Shown here one piece after another: positions 9,839-19,900 of a stretch of DNA of 64,000 bases; position 1 is the stretch's first letter; each line of letters begins with the position of its first letter. This DNA is from Streptomyces kaniharaensis. GTDB lineage: Bacteria > Actinomycetota > Actinomycetes > Streptomycetales > Streptomycetaceae. The stretch spans positions 62,001-126,000 of the forward strand of contig NZ_WBOF01000001.1 of the NCBI RefSeq assembly GCF_009569385.1, given 5' to 3'. Below the pieces are notes generated by a model. It was not told where the DNA came from, searched no databases, and was given only the letters and a program-made list of their open reading frames with translations. A program made the position numbers and the translations under genes.

Positions 9839-10650
9839 CCCTGCTGACCGTACGGGACCTCACCGTCGACTTCGCCTCCGGCACCCGCGCCGTCGCCGGG
9901 CTCGACCTCGACCTGGCGGCCGGGCAGGTGCTGGGTGTGGTCGGGGAGTCCGGCAGCGGCAAGTCCGTCACCAGCCTCGCCGTCCTCGGGCTGCTGCCCC
10001 GCGACGCCCGGATCGGCGGCGAAATCCGGTTCGACGGACGCGAGTTGACCGGAATGGACCAGCGCTCCCTGCGCCGGCTGCGCGGCAACCGGATCGCCAT
10101 GGTCTTCCAGGACCCGCTGTCCTGCCTCAACCCGTACTACCCGGTGGCCTTCCAGATCGCCGAGGCCTACCGCGCGCACCACCGCGCCGGACGGAAGGAG
10201 GCCCACCGCGTCGCCGTCCGGATGCTGGAGCGGGTCGGCATCCCCGAGCCCGAACGGCGCGCCCGCTCCTACCCGCACGAGTTCTCCGGCGGGATGCGGC
10301 AGCGGGTGATGATCGCGATGGCGCTCTGCCTGGAACCCGACCTGCTGATCGCCGACGAGCCGACCACCGCGCTCGACGTCACCGTCCAGGCCCAGATCCT
10401 CGGCCTGCTGCGCGAACTCCGGCAGGAGGCCGGCACCGCGATCATGCTGATCACCCACGACATGGGCGTGGTCGCCGGACTCGCCGACCAGGTCGTCGTC
10501 ATGCACGACGGCCGCGCGGTCGAGCACGGCTCCGTCCGCGACGTCTTCCACCGCCCGCAACAGCCCTACACCCGCGGCCTGCTCGCCTGCGTCCCCCGCG
10601 TCGACGGGCCGCTGCCGCACCGGCTGCCCACCCTGACGGAGACGGCATGA
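9835..10650 (+). CDS. peptide ABC transporter ATPase, DppD/OppD type
   Basis: 271 aa. Start ATG overlaps the preceding stop as ATGA. Walker [10 protein letters not shown]-loop in [12 protein letters not shown], signature motif [16 protein letters not shown], Walker [14 protein letters not shown] and H-loop [11 protein letters not shown] are all intact. It lacks the long C-terminal Cys-rich oligopeptide tail found in the next ATPase. Powers import together with the DppF-type subunit. Confidence 0.92.
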   Translation: MTLLTVRDLTVDFASGTRAVAGLDLDLAAGQVLGVVGESGSGKSVTSLAVLGLLPRDARIGGEIRFDGRELTGMDQRSLRRLRGNRIAMVFQDPLSCLNPYYPVAFQIAEAYRAHHRAGRKEAHRVAVRMLERVGIPEPERRARSYPHEFSGGMRQRVMIAMALCLEPDLLIADEPTTALDVTVQAQILGLLRELRQEAGTAIMLITHDMGVVAGLADQVVVMHDGRAVEHGSVRDVFHRPQQPYTRGLLACVPRVDGPLPHRLPTLTETA

Positions 10651-11681
10651 CCGCACTGCTCGAAACCCACCACCTGGTCAAGCGCTTCCCCGTCCGCCAC
10701 GGCCTCACCCGGCGCCTCGCCGGACACGTCACCGCCGTCGACGGCGTCTCGCTGCGGGTCGAGGCGGGCGAAACCCTCGGCCTGGTCGGCGAGTCCGGCT
10801 GCGGCAAGTCCACCGTGGCCCGCCTGCTCACCCGGCTGGAACACCCGACCTCCGGCACCGTCCGGTTCGCCGGCCGGGACCTCGCCGACCTGGACGAGAA
10901 CGGGCTGCGGCCCGTCCGCCGCGAGCTCCAGATGGTCTTCCAGGACCCGTTCTCCTCCCTCAACCCGCGCCAGACCGTCCGCCGGATCCTCGCCTCGCCC
11001 TTCGCCTACCAGGGGCTGGAGCCCGACGAACCGGTGGAGCGACTGCTGGAACGGGTCGGCCTGCGGCCCGAACACGCCGACCGCCACCCGCACGAGTTCT
11101 CCGGCGGCCAGGCCCAACGCATCGGCATCGCCCGGGCGTTGGCGCTGCGGCCGAAGCTGGTGGTGTGCGACGAACCGGTCTCCGCCCTCGACGTCTCGGT
11201 GCAGGCGCAGATCCTCAACCTGCTCAGGGACCTCCAGGACGAGTACGGCCTCGCCTACCTGTTCATCGCCCACGACCTCGGCGCCGTCCGGCAGATCAGC
11301 ACCCGGATCGCCGTCATGTACCTCGGCGCCGTCGTCGAGACCACCGACCGCGACACCCTCTTCGACACCCCCGCCCACCCCTACACCCGCGCCCTGCTGT
11401 CCGCCGTGCCACTGCCCGACCCGGACGCCGAACGCGACCGCGAGCGGATCGTGCTCCACGGCGACCTGCCCAGCCCCCTGAACCCGCCCAGCGGCTGTCG
11501 GTTCCGCACCCGCTGTCCGAAGGCGGCCGACCGCTGCGCCGCCGAGCGGCCCGCCCTGCGGACGATCGCCCCCGGGCACGACGTCGCCTGTCACTTCGCT
11601 GAGCGTAGCGAGCGGAACGACGGACACCGCCCCGAGCGGGACGAGGGGAACGATCAACACCGCGCCGGGAGGACCCCGTGA
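10647..11681 (+). CDS. peptide ABC transporter ATPase, DppF/OppF type
   Basis: 344 aa. Walker [10 protein letters not shown], signature [17 protein letters not shown], Walker [13 protein letters not shown]. The C-terminal oligo_HPY region shows [17 protein letters not shown] with further cysteines (ADRC, DVAC), as in OppF/DppF. The last 25 residues are a charged extension rich in Glu/Arg ([16 protein letters not shown]). ATGA overlap upstream and GTGA overlap with the peptidase downstream put it inside one operon. Confidence 0.92.
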   Translation: MTALLETHHLVKRFPVRHGLTRRLAGHVTAVDGVSLRVEAGETLGLVGESGCGKSTVARLLTRLEHPTSGTVRFAGRDLADLDENGLRPVRRELQMVFQDPFSSLNPRQTVRRILASPFAYQGLEPDEPVERLLERVGLRPEHADRHPHEFSGGQAQRIGIARALALRPKLVVCDEPVSALDVSVQAQILNLLRDLQDEYGLAYLFIAHDLGAVRQISTRIAVMYLGAVVETTDRDTLFDTPAHPYTRALLSAVPLPDPDAERDRERIVLHGDLPSPLNPPSGCRFRTRCPKAADRCAAERPALRTIAPGHDVACHFAERSERNDGHRPERDEGNDQHRAGRTP

Positions 11682-12955
11682 TCCGTACCAGCTACCGCCT
11701 GCCCGGGCTCGCGGTGACCGACCACGTCTTCACCGTCCCGCTCGACCACGCCGACCCCGGCGGCGCGAGCATCGAGGTCTTCGCCCGGGAACTGGCCGAC
11801 CCGGGCCGCCCGGGAGAGCGGCTGCCCTGGCTGCTCTACCTGCAGGGCGGCCCGGGCGGCAAGTCGCCGCGTCCACTGAACACCGGCGGCTGGCTCGACC
11901 GCGCGCTCAGGACCCACCGGGTGCTGCTGCTCGACCAGCGCGGCACCGGCCGCTCCACCCCCGTCACCGCCCGCGCGGCAGCCGCCCTCGGCCCGGCCCG
12001 GCTGGCCGACCACCTCGCGCTGCACCGGGCCGACGCGATCGTCGCCGACGCAGAACTGATCCGGCGTCAACTCTGCGGCGACGAACCGTGGGAGACGCTC
12101 GGCCAGAGCTACGGCGGCTTCGTCACCCTCAGCTACCTCTCCTTCGCGCCCCAGGGCCTGCGCGCCTGCTACATCACCGGCGGCCTGCCCGGTCTCGACG
12201 CCACCGCCGACGATGTGTACGCCGCCACCTACCCCCGCGTCCGCGAGCGGTTCGACGCCCACTGCACCCGCCACCCCGGCGACCGCGTGCTGCTCCGACG
12301 CCTCGCCGACCTGCTCGACCGCCGCCCCGTCCACCTCCCGGACGGCGACCGGCTCACCGTACGGCGCCTGCGCACCCTCGGCCTGATGCTCGGCATGGGC
12401 GACGGCTCCGCCCGCCTGCACTGGCTGCTCGACGAGGCCCTCGGCCCCGACGACGAACCCACCGCCACATTCCTGAACCAGGTCATGCAGCTGACCGGCT
12501 TCACCGACAACCCGCTCTTCGCCGTCCTCCAGGAGTCCATCTACGGCCAGGGCGGCACCGCCACCGGCTGGGCCGCCCACCGCGCCCTGGCCGCCCACCC
12601 GGAGTTCGCCGAGCACGCCGACCCGCTGCTGCTCACCGGCGAGATGATCTACCCCTGGATGTTCCGGGAGATCGCCGGCCTGCGCCCGTTCGCCGAGGCC
12701 GCCGACGTGCTCGCCGCCCGCACCGACTGGCCCGAGCTGTACGACCCGGCCCGGCTCGCCGCCAACCGGGTCCCGGTGGCCGCCGCCGTCTACCACGACG
12801 ACATGTACGTGGACGCCGGACTGTCACTGCGCACCGCCCGCGCCGTCGGCGGCCTGCGCGCCTGGGTCACCAACGAGTGGGAACACGACGGTGTCACCGC
12901 CGGTGGCGGCCGTGTCCTCGCCCGCCTGATGGACCTGGCCTCCGGCCGGGCCTGA
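11678..12955 (+). CDS. alpha/beta hydrolase, proline iminopeptidase-like (S33)
   Basis: 425 aa. Oxyanion-hole motif [22 protein letters not shown], nucleophile elbow GQSYGGF (Ser), and a late EWEHDGV that can supply the catalytic His. This matches the S33 prolyl aminopeptidase group, which releases N-terminal proline from peptides. No signal peptide, so cytoplasmic. GTGA overlap with the transporter ATPase gene ties it to peptide import: transported peptides would be cleaved inside. Substrate preference is inferred from family. Confidence 0.85.
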   Translation: MIRTSYRLPGLAVTDHVFTVPLDHADPGGASIEVFARELADPGRPGERLPWLLYLQGGPGGKSPRPLNTGGWLDRALRTHRVLLLDQRGTGRSTPVTARAAAALGPARLADHLALHRADAIVADAELIRRQLCGDEPWETLGQSYGGFVTLSYLSFAPQGLRACYITGGLPGLDATADDVYAATYPRVRERFDAHCTRHPGDRVLLRRLADLLDRRPVHLPDGDRLTVRRLRTLGLMLGMGDGSARLHWLLDEALGPDDEPTATFLNQVMQLTGFTDNPLFAVLQESIYGQGGTATGWAAHRALAAHPEFAEHADPLLLTGEMIYPWMFREIAGLRPFAEAADVLAARTDWPELYDPARLAANRVPVAAAVYHDDMYVDAGLSLRTARAVGGLRAWVTNEWEHDGVTAGGGRVLARLMDLASGRA

Positions 12956-12981
12956 TCCGCCGCACCCGAAAGGAGCAGACG

Positions 12982-14175
12982 TTGACCCCCCGAATCCTCG
13001 CCGGCGCCCTGGCGCTGGCCCTCCCGCTGATCGTCGCCGCATCTCCCGACCCCGCCGAAAGCGCCGCCTCCGCCGCACCCGCCGCCGACTGCGCCCTGCC
13101 CGGCCGCACCGGCTGGACCGACGAGGGGCACGACACCGACCGCAAACAGTTCCTGCAACCGCTCGGCACCAAGCACGTGCTGATGCTCTTCGTCGACTTC
13201 CCCGACGCTCCCGCCACCGGTGACCCCGGCGACTACTACGACGAACTCGCCCCGGCCGCCGACTGGATGAGACAGGACTCCTACGGACGGACCCGCCTCG
13301 ACATCACCCCGCTCGATCGCTGGCTCCACATGCCGCAGGCGTCCACCTCCTACGGCTTCCAGCGCGGCATCACCTTCGAGCAGCACGAGGCGTACGTGCG
13401 CCAGGCCGTCGAAGCCGCCGGACCGGACGTGGACTTCTCCCGCTACGACCTGCTCTACGTCGTCCCGACCAGCTCCGCCTCCGCCATCACGTTCTCCCCC
13501 ACCTACCTCTACGATCCGGCCGCCCCCGGCATCGTGGCCGGCGGCACCCGGATCAAGTGGGCGGTCACCTTCGGCCAGGACCGCTACCGCTGGGGCCCGA
13601 AGGTCGCCGACCACGAGACCTCGCACATCTTCGGCCTGCCCGACCTGTACGCCTTCGACGGCACCGGCACCCACCGCCACGTCGGCGGCTGGGACCTGAT
13701 GGGCCTCATCTCCGGCCCGTCGCCGCAGCATCTGGGCTGGGAGCGCTGGAAGTTCGGCTGGATCGACGACCGCCAGGTCGCCTGCCTGCCCACCGCCGGC
13801 AGCCGTACCGTCCGCCTGCACGCGATCGAACGCCCCGGCGGCACCAAGATCGCGGTGATCCGCACCGGCGAGACCACCGCCTACGTCGCCGAGTCCCGCC
13901 GGGCCGTCAGCGGCGACGCGTCCGCCTGCTCCACCGGCGTGCTCGTCTACCGGGTCGACACCGCCGCCCCGACCGGCTCCGGCCCGGTCCGGGTGGTCAA
14001 CGGCAACCCCGCCGACACCCCGCCGGCCGGCTGCACACCGCTCGACATGGCCGCCTTCCGCCCCGGCCAGTCCTTCACCGACCCCGCGACCGGGGTCCGG
14101 ATCGACGTCGTCCGGAGCGGATCGCTCTCCGATACCATCACCCTCACCAAGTCGACTGTCACCACCTCCGGTTGA
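12982..14175 (+). CDS. secreted M6-type metalloprotease (copy 1)
   Basis: 397 aa using a TTG start at 12982 with AAAGGAG 6-7 bases upstream. Ala/Leu-rich signal peptide, then mature protein from about residue 35. Zinc motif HETSH (residues 211-215) followed by FGLPDLYAF, the arrangement of immune-inhibitor-A-like M6 peptidases; GGWDLMG follows as in the family. Extracellular zinc protease. It is followed by a close paralogue with the same motifs, evidently a tandem duplication. Together with the upstream peptide transporter and peptidase it would feed a peptide-scavenging route. Confidence 0.85.
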   Translation: MTPRILAGALALALPLIVAASPDPAESAASAAPAADCALPGRTGWTDEGHDTDRKQFLQPLGTKHVLMLFVDFPDAPATGDPGDYYDELAPAADWMRQDSYGRTRLDITPLDRWLHMPQASTSYGFQRGITFEQHEAYVRQAVEAAGPDVDFSRYDLLYVVPTSSASAITFSPTYLYDPAAPGIVAGGTRIKWAVTFGQDRYRWGPKVADHETSHIFGLPDLYAFDGTGTHRHVGGWDLMGLISGPSPQHLGWERWKFGWIDDRQVACLPTAGSRTVRLHAIERPGGTKIAVIRTGETTAYVAESRRAVSGDASACSTGVLVYRVDTAAPTGSGPVRVVNGNPADTPPAGCTPLDMAAFRPGQSFTDPATGVRIDVVRSGSLSDTITLTKSTVTTSG

Positions 14176-14238
14176 CGGCTCCCGGACCGCGCCGTGGCCA
14201 CTCGGCGGCCCCACCCCCGGGGCCACGGCGCGCCCCTG

Positions 14239-14267
14239 CCCGGCCAGGGTGGCTGGCCCTGGCCGGG
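14239..14267. terminator. 11-bp perfect stem-loop between the tandem proteases
   Basis: cccggccaggg (14239-14249) pairs exactly with ccctggccggg (14257-14267) across a 7-base loop. No U-tract follows. Attenuator or terminator between the duplicated genes is the simplest reading. Confidence 0.45.
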
Positions 14268-14295
14268 CCTCCCCCACGCCCCAGGAGGCACACCC

Positions 14296-15495
14296 GTGCG
14301 ATCCCCCGCCACGCATGCCCCACTCGCCGCTCTGCTGGCCCTCGTCGGCGCCCTCGTCCTGCTCATCGCCCCCGCCCCGGACGCCACCGCCGCCGCCTCA
14401 CCGGCCCCCACCTCACCGGCCTCCGGCTGCGCCCTGGCCGGCGCCACCGGCTGGACCGACGAGGGCCACGACACCGACCGCATCCGCTTCCAGCAGCCGC
14501 TCGGCACCAAGCGTGTGCTCACCCTCTTCGTCGACTTCCCCGACGCCCCTGCCGACGGCCCCACCACCCCCTACACCGCCCAACTGACCCCCGCCGCCGA
14601 CTGGATGTGGCAGGCGTCCTACGGCCGCACCTGGCTGGCGATCACCCCGCTCGACCGCTGGCTCCGCATGCCGCAGGCCTCCACCGCCTACGGCTTCCAG
14701 CGCGGCATCAGCTTCGAGCAGCACGAGGCCTACGTGCGGGACGCCGTCCGGGCCGCCGCGCCCTACGCGGACTTCTCCCGGTACGACCTGGTCTACGTCG
14801 TCCCGCCCAGGACCGCCTCCGCCATCACCTTCACACCCACCTACGTCTACGACCCCGCCACGGCGGGCGTCACCGTGGCCGGCACCCGGATCAAGTGGGC
14901 CGTCACCTTCGGCCAGGACATGTGGTACTGGGGCCCGAAGATCGCCGACCACGAGACCGGCCACACCTTCGGCCTGCCCGACCTGTACGCCTTCACCGGC
15001 TCCGAGCAGCACCGGTACGTCGGCGGCTGGGACGTCATGGGCAGGATCGGCGGGCCCGCCCCGCAGTACGTCGGCTGGGAGACCTGGAAACTCGGCTGGA
15101 TCGACGACGGCCAGGTGGCGTGCCTGCCCTCCCCGGGCTGGACCACCGTCCAGCTCACCGCGGTGGAGTACGTCGGCGGCACCAAGATCGCGGTGATCCG
15201 CACCGGCGACACCACCGCGTACGTCGTCGAGTCCCGCCGGGCCGCGTACACCGACCGGTACCCGTGCTCCACCGGGGTGCTGGTCTACCGGGTCGACACC
15301 TCCGTCCAGACCGGCTACGGCCCGGTCCGGGTGGTCAACGGCAACCCCGCCGACACCCCGCCGACCGGCTGCACTCCGCTCGACCTGGCCGCCTTCCACC
15401 CCGGCCAGTCCTTCACCGACTGGTCCGCCCGGGTGCAGGTCTCCGTGCGCAGCGGCGGCCCGTACGGCGACACGGTGCAGATCAGCAGCTGGTGA
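14296..15495 (+). CDS. secreted M6-type metalloprotease (copy 2)
   Basis: 399 aa from GTG 14296, with AGGAGG seven bases upstream. Signal peptide with the hydrophobic core ALLALVGALVLLIAPAP. Zinc motif HETGH then TFGLPDLYAF and GGWDVMG. Most segments match copy 1 residue for residue (e.g. GCTPLD, VRVVNGNPADTPP), so the pair arose by duplication. Main differences are in the signal peptide and around residues 60-75. Extracellular. No other domain visible. Confidence 0.85.
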   Translation: MRSPATHAPLAALLALVGALVLLIAPAPDATAAASPAPTSPASGCALAGATGWTDEGHDTDRIRFQQPLGTKRVLTLFVDFPDAPADGPTTPYTAQLTPAADWMWQASYGRTWLAITPLDRWLRMPQASTAYGFQRGISFEQHEAYVRDAVRAAAPYADFSRYDLVYVVPPRTASAITFTPTYVYDPATAGVTVAGTRIKWAVTFGQDMWYWGPKIADHETGHTFGLPDLYAFTGSEQHRYVGGWDVMGRIGGPAPQYVGWETWKLGWIDDGQVACLPSPGWTTVQLTAVEYVGGTKIAVIRTGDTTAYVVESRRAAYTDRYPCSTGVLVYRVDTSVQTGYGPVRVVNGNPADTPPTGCTPLDLAAFHPGQSFTDWSARVQVSVRSGGPYGDTVQISSW

Positions 15496-15511
15496 CGGCG
15501 TCGGCCTCGCG

Positions 15512-15915
15512 TCACCGCAGCCCTGCGGCCAGCCCTGCCTGACGATCAGTCAGCAGGCCGGTGCCGTGCAGCCAGCGGACGGTGTCCGCCATCGTCTCGG
15601 CCGTCGGCCGGGCGGACAGACCGCCGGTGCGTTGGTGGCCCGCATGGCTGCGTGGCGACGGCTGTCGAAGGAGTAGACGGAGGCGGCGTGCAGGACGGCG
15701 TCGGCGCCGGCGACCGCCCGGCGGACGTCGCGCTCCTCGGTGACGTCGCTGGCCAGCAGGTCGACGGCGGCGGGGTCGACGGCGAGCGTGGCCAGGACGC
15801 GTTCGGCGGCGGCCGGGTCGCGGACGAGCATCCGGACCCGGTGGCCGCGCCGGACGATCTCCGCCACGGAGTGGACGCCGACGAACCCCGTGCCGCCGGT
15901 CACGCTCACCAGCAT
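15512..15915 (-). pseudogene. NAD-dependent epimerase/reductase (SDR) remnant with internal deletion
   Basis: The N-terminus is intact: MLVSVTGGTGFVGVHSVAE with a Rossmann GxxGxxG, running to YSFDSRRHAAMRATNA. At about 15622-15628 the frame jumps directly to a C-terminal piece in another frame, GLSARPTAETMADTVRWLHG and the last residues, ending at the stop at 15512. About 200 residues of the middle, including the YxxxK catalytic region, are missing and the junction shifts frame. So this is a decayed extended-SDR gene, not a functional protein. Confidence 0.8.
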
Positions 15916-15932
15916 GGGCCTGCCCCTCTCGG

Positions 15933-15997
15933 TCGGTCTCTGCGGTCGGTCTCTGCGGTCGGTCTCTGCGGTCGGTCTCTTCAGTCGGTCTCTTCGG
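15933..15997. repeat. five tandem 13-bp repeats
   Basis: Five back-to-back copies of tcggtctctgcgg: three exact, then tcggtctcttcag and tcggtctcttcgg. The array covers the stop codon and last codons of the flavin reductase gene (TEETD) and extends into the gap before the SDR remnant. It looks like replication slippage at the edge of the gene cluster. Confidence 0.85.
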
Positions 15998-16532
15998 TGC
16001 GGACGGTGCCGCGCAGTGGCGCGCGGGCGGCCGGGCCGGGCGGATGGCAGCCCACCCGGTGGAAGCCGCCGCCGTAGAACAGCAGCGCCCGGCGGTCAGG
16101 GGCGTGGTCGGTGGAGAGCACCTCGCCGAGGAAGATGGAGTGGTCGCCGCCGTCGTAGACCTCGGCGAGCTTGCACTCCAGCCAGGCGAGCGAGCCCGCC
16201 AGCAGCGGCGCGCCGGTGAACGGGCCCGGCCGCCAGTCGACGTCGTGGAACTGGGCGGCCCCGAGCGGGCGGGCGCGGTTCGCGAAGTACCGTGCCAGGT
16301 GCTCCTGTTCGGCGCTCAGCACGGAGACCGCGAAGGAGCGGACGGCGGTGATCGCCTGGTGCATCACCGCCGTCCGGGCGACGCAGCACAGAACCATCGG
16401 CGGCTCCAGCGACACCGAGCTGAAGGAGTTGGCGGTCATGCCGTGGACGCTCCCGCCGCCCGTGGTGAGGACGGTGACACCGGTCGCGAAGCCGGCCATG
16501 GTGGCGCGCAGGTCGCTGGAGCCGCCGATCAC
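15981..16532 (-). CDS. flavin reductase-like protein, enediyne E6-type
   Basis: 183 aa from GTG 16532 with GGGAGG six bases upstream. Flavin-reductase-like FMN-binding fold of the HpaC/SgcE6 kind: TMAGFATGVTVLTTGGG, HGMTANSFSSVSLEPPMVL, then HVDV-like HDVDWRPG and GEVLSTDHAPDRRALLFYGGGFHRVG. Such proteins reduce FAD/FMN with NAD(P)H and pass it to a two-component monooxygenase. Its GTGA overlaps the stop of the thioesterase gene, so it is the last gene of the PKS operon. E6 flavin reductases are known in enediyne clusters. No partner monooxygenase of the two-component type is visible inside the cluster. Confidence 0.82.
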   Translation of the reverse strand: MIGGSSDLRATMAGFATGVTVLTTGGGSVHGMTANSFSSVSLEPPMVLCCVARTAVMHQAITAVRSFAVSVLSAEQEHLARYFANRARPLGAAQFHDVDWRPGPFTGAPLLAGSLAWLECKLAEVYDGGDHSIFLGEVLSTDHAPDRRALLFYGGGFHRVGCHPPGPAARAPLRGTVRTEETD

Positions 16533-16990
16533 CGGGGCCTCCCGGCCGCGGCCGCCCCGACCGGCCCCGTCGCGTACGGAGCCAGGGCCCGCCGCAGTTC
16601 CTCGGGCACCCGGGCCGGCACGGTGTCGGTGTTGGGGCCGCGCATGCAGGCGATCCGCTGCCGCCCGCGGGCGACGAGGTGCTCGCCGGCGCCGTCGAGG
16701 CGCAGGTAGTCGAAGCTGAACTGGAGCTGCGTCTGGGCGATCTCCTCCAGCCGCATCCGGACGGCGAGTTCGTCGAACGCGGTGATCTCGGCGAAGAACT
16801 CGCAGTCCACCCGGAGGGTGAACAGCTTCAGGTCGTCCCGCAGTTCGGCGAGCACCCCGGGCGCCTTCTCCTTGAGGAACATCTCCCGGCAACGACCTTG
16901 CCAGCGTAGGTAGTTGACGTAGTAGACGTTGCCGACGAGGTTGGTCTCCTCGAAGCCGACGGTGTGCCGGATCTCGTAGTAGCCGGCCAT
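16529..16990 (-). CDS. enediyne PKS-associated hot-dog thioesterase (E10 type)
   Basis: 153 aa, the usual size of SgcE10/CalE7/DynE7. The motif YYEIRHTVGFEETNLVGNVY and YVNYLRWQGRCREMFL with Asn, Gln and Arg residues is the family fingerprint; these thioesterases lack the acidic catalytic residue of ordinary 4-hydroxybenzoyl-CoA thioesterases. In characterised systems E10 releases the PKS-bound polyene (heptaene or a methylketone derivative). Its start ATG overlaps the PKS stop as TGATG, so the two proteins are made together. Confidence 0.93.
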   Translation of the reverse strand: MAGYYEIRHTVGFEETNLVGNVYYVNYLRWQGRCREMFLKEKAPGVLAELRDDLKLFTLRVDCEFFAEITAFDELAVRMRLEEIAQTQLQFSFDYLRLDGAGEHLVARGRQRIACMRGPNTDTVPARVPEELRRALAPYATGPVGAAAAGRPR

Positions 16991-19900
16991 CACCGCTCCT
17001 TGCCGGCGAGGAAGGCGAAGACCACCGGGTCCTCGCGGTCGGTGACGGTGGTCACCCAGGTGGCGATCGCCGCGTCGCCGGCGGAGAGCACCGCCCAGCC
17101 GGAGCCGTCGACCCGGTCGAGGGCGAGGGCCTGGCCGGTGGCGGCGGACTTGCGCAGGCACTCCAGGGCGCACCAGACCCGGGTGGCCGCCACCGCCGGG
17201 TCGTCGCCGGCCTCGGCCACCAGCAGGTCGCGGACGGGGAGTTGGGCCTCGCCGAGGAGTGCGGCCCAGTCCTCGGCCCGGCGCGGGCGGACCGTCTCGG
17301 CGTCGCAGGCGAGACGGCCCTGCCCGACCACGGCGAGGGTCAGCCCGTCGCTGTGCGCGGCGGAGACGGTGTGGCCGTCGAGTTCGGGCCGACCGTCCGG
17401 GCGGTGGCGCAGTTCGGCGGGTGCGCCGAGGGCCCGGGCGACGGCGTCGGCGGTGCGGGCCCGCCGGTCGGCTTCGGCGCCCGCGGCCTCGACCACGACG
17501 GCGCGGCTGCCGCCGAGGACGCGCTCCAGGCCGCGTTCCAGGTAGGAGCCGAGCATCGCGGGGACCCACGGCCCGGCGCCGTCGCGCTTGCGGACGGCGA
17601 CCAGGGCCAGCCCCTCCCAGCGTTCGACGACCCGGCCGTCCGGGGTGCGGACGTCGACGTCGTAGACGTAGGTGTCGCCGTCCTGGGAGCGTTCGCGGGC
17701 GTCGAGGACGATGAACTCGGAGTCCTGGTCGGCCCGTTCGGCGAGGTGGAGCCGCTCGATGCCGCGCGGCAGCAGGGTGGCGTCGGGGACGCAGCACTGG
17801 ATGGCGTGCATCATCGTGTCGCGGGTGCCCGGGTCGGCGAGCAGCTGCTCCTGCGGGAGGTAGGCCGCGAACCAGGGGGCGGGCGTGGTGGTGGAGACCT
17901 CGGCGACGGCGTGCCGGGCGCCGGCCCTGCGGTAGTCGAGCAGGCGCTGGAAGCGCTTGCCCTGGAACAGGACGCTGCCGTACAGCTCGGTCACCGGGTC
18001 GACGGGGACGGCGGGCAGGTCGAGGGCGGCGGGCCGGGGGCTGTCGGGCAGGGCGGGGCGGAGGTAGCGCAGGCGGGCCCGGAAGTGGTCGGCGGCGAAG
18101 CCGGTGTCCGAGGTGCGCAGGACGACGTCGACGGTGCCGGTGTCCTGGACGAGGGCGGCGGTGCGCAGGGTGGTCGAGCCTCCGGGCCGGACGGCGATGG
18201 GCCGCAGGAACTCGACGGCCTCCAGCATCGGCGGCCCCTGGTGCCCGCTGACGGCGGCCGCGGCCTGGGCCATCGCCTCCATGCCGAGGACGGCGGGGAA
18301 GAGCAGGTCGCCGTCGAGCTGGTGGTCGGTCAGGTACGGGTCGCTGCCCTCGCTCAGCTCGGCCTCGGTGACCAGTTCGACGCCCGGGTAGTGCGTGACC
18401 ACGCGTTCGAGGAAGCGGGCGAGGGGCAGGTCGCGCTGTTCCAGGGCGAGGGTGGGCAGGCCCGCGGCGCGTCCGCTGACGACCAGGACGGGCCCGGCGG
18501 AGGGGTCGGCGAGCAGCTCGCGGAGCACCCGGATGCCCTCCTCGGTGGAGATCGGGGTGATGCCCTCGCGCATCAGCGCCTCGACGACACCGAGCCGTTC
18601 GCCCATGCCGGCGCCGGACCAGACGGACCATTCGATCGCCAGCACCCTGGCCTGCGGGTGCTTCTCCGCGAAGCGGAGGGTGAGTTCGGTCATCCAGTCG
18701 TTGGCGGTGGCGTAGTGCGCCTCCCCGCGCAGGCCGGCGCGGCCGATGATGGAGCCGAAGGTGATCAGGAGCTTGAGGCGCTCCGGTGCGACGGCGTCGA
18801 GGACGGCGGCCAGGCCGTCGGTCTTCGGGGCGAGGGTGCGCCGGAAGTCGTCGGGGGTCAGTGAGGTCACGGCCGCGGGCTCGTTGCGGCCGGCGCCGTG
18901 GAGCACGGCGGTGACCGGGCCGAGGGCGTGCTCCAGTCGTTCGACGGCCTCGGCGGTCTGCGCCGCGGAGGTGACGTCGGCGCGCTCGTAGCGCAGGCGC
19001 AGTCCGGCGGCGGTCATCCGGGCGAGGTTGGCGGCGAGTTCGGCGTCCTCGGCCGGGTCCGCGCGGCCGATCAGGGCGAGGGCGGCGCCGGAGTCCCGGG
19101 CCATGGCCAGGGCGCACTCGGCGGTGATGCCCTTGCCGCCGCCGGTGACCAGCAGGACGTCCGCCTCGTCCAGCGGGGACGCACCCGCCGGGGCCTCCGT
19201 GGGCGTCAGCGGGCGCAGCACTGGTACTGTCCGGCGGCCGTCGGGCCCGTAGCGGACCTCGGTGAAGCCGGTGGTGGCCGCGGCCTCGGCGACGACCAGG
19301 CCGACGGCCTCGGGGGCGAGCGGGTCGGGCAGTTCGACGACGGTGGTGGGGACGGACGGGTGTTCCAGGTGGAGGGTCTTGGCGAGGCCGGTCGCGCCGA
19401 GGCGGTGCTGGACCACGACCAGCCGGGTGCCGCCCGGGGCGGTGGCCGCGGCGCGTCCGGCGGCGAGGAACAGCTCGGTGTCGCCCGCGCCGCACTCGGC
19501 AGGAAGGCAGAGCAGGACGCCGTCGCCGATGCCGGCCTCGGCGAGAGCGGTGCGCAGCGGTTCGGCCAGCGGGTGGCCGGGGGTGCTGTACACCGTCCAG
19601 CTGCCGGTGGCGGCGGCCGGGGCGGCGGTTCGCGCGGGGAGGGCCGCCTCGACGTGCTCGACGGCGAACGGGCGGACCCAGGGGGCGACTCCGGGCACCT
19701 CCGACGCCGGGGCGGGGCCGTCCTCGGCGGTCTGCGCCAACCGGTCGATCAGCTCGGCCAGTTCGCCGAGGCCGACGGTGGCGAAGCTGGTGGTGGCCTC
19801 CAGGGCGGGCAGGCCCAGGGCCCGGGTGACGTCGTTGACGATCTGGCCGACGGTGATGGAGCTGAGGTGCAGGTCGTCCATCGGGTGGGTGGCGGCGGTG

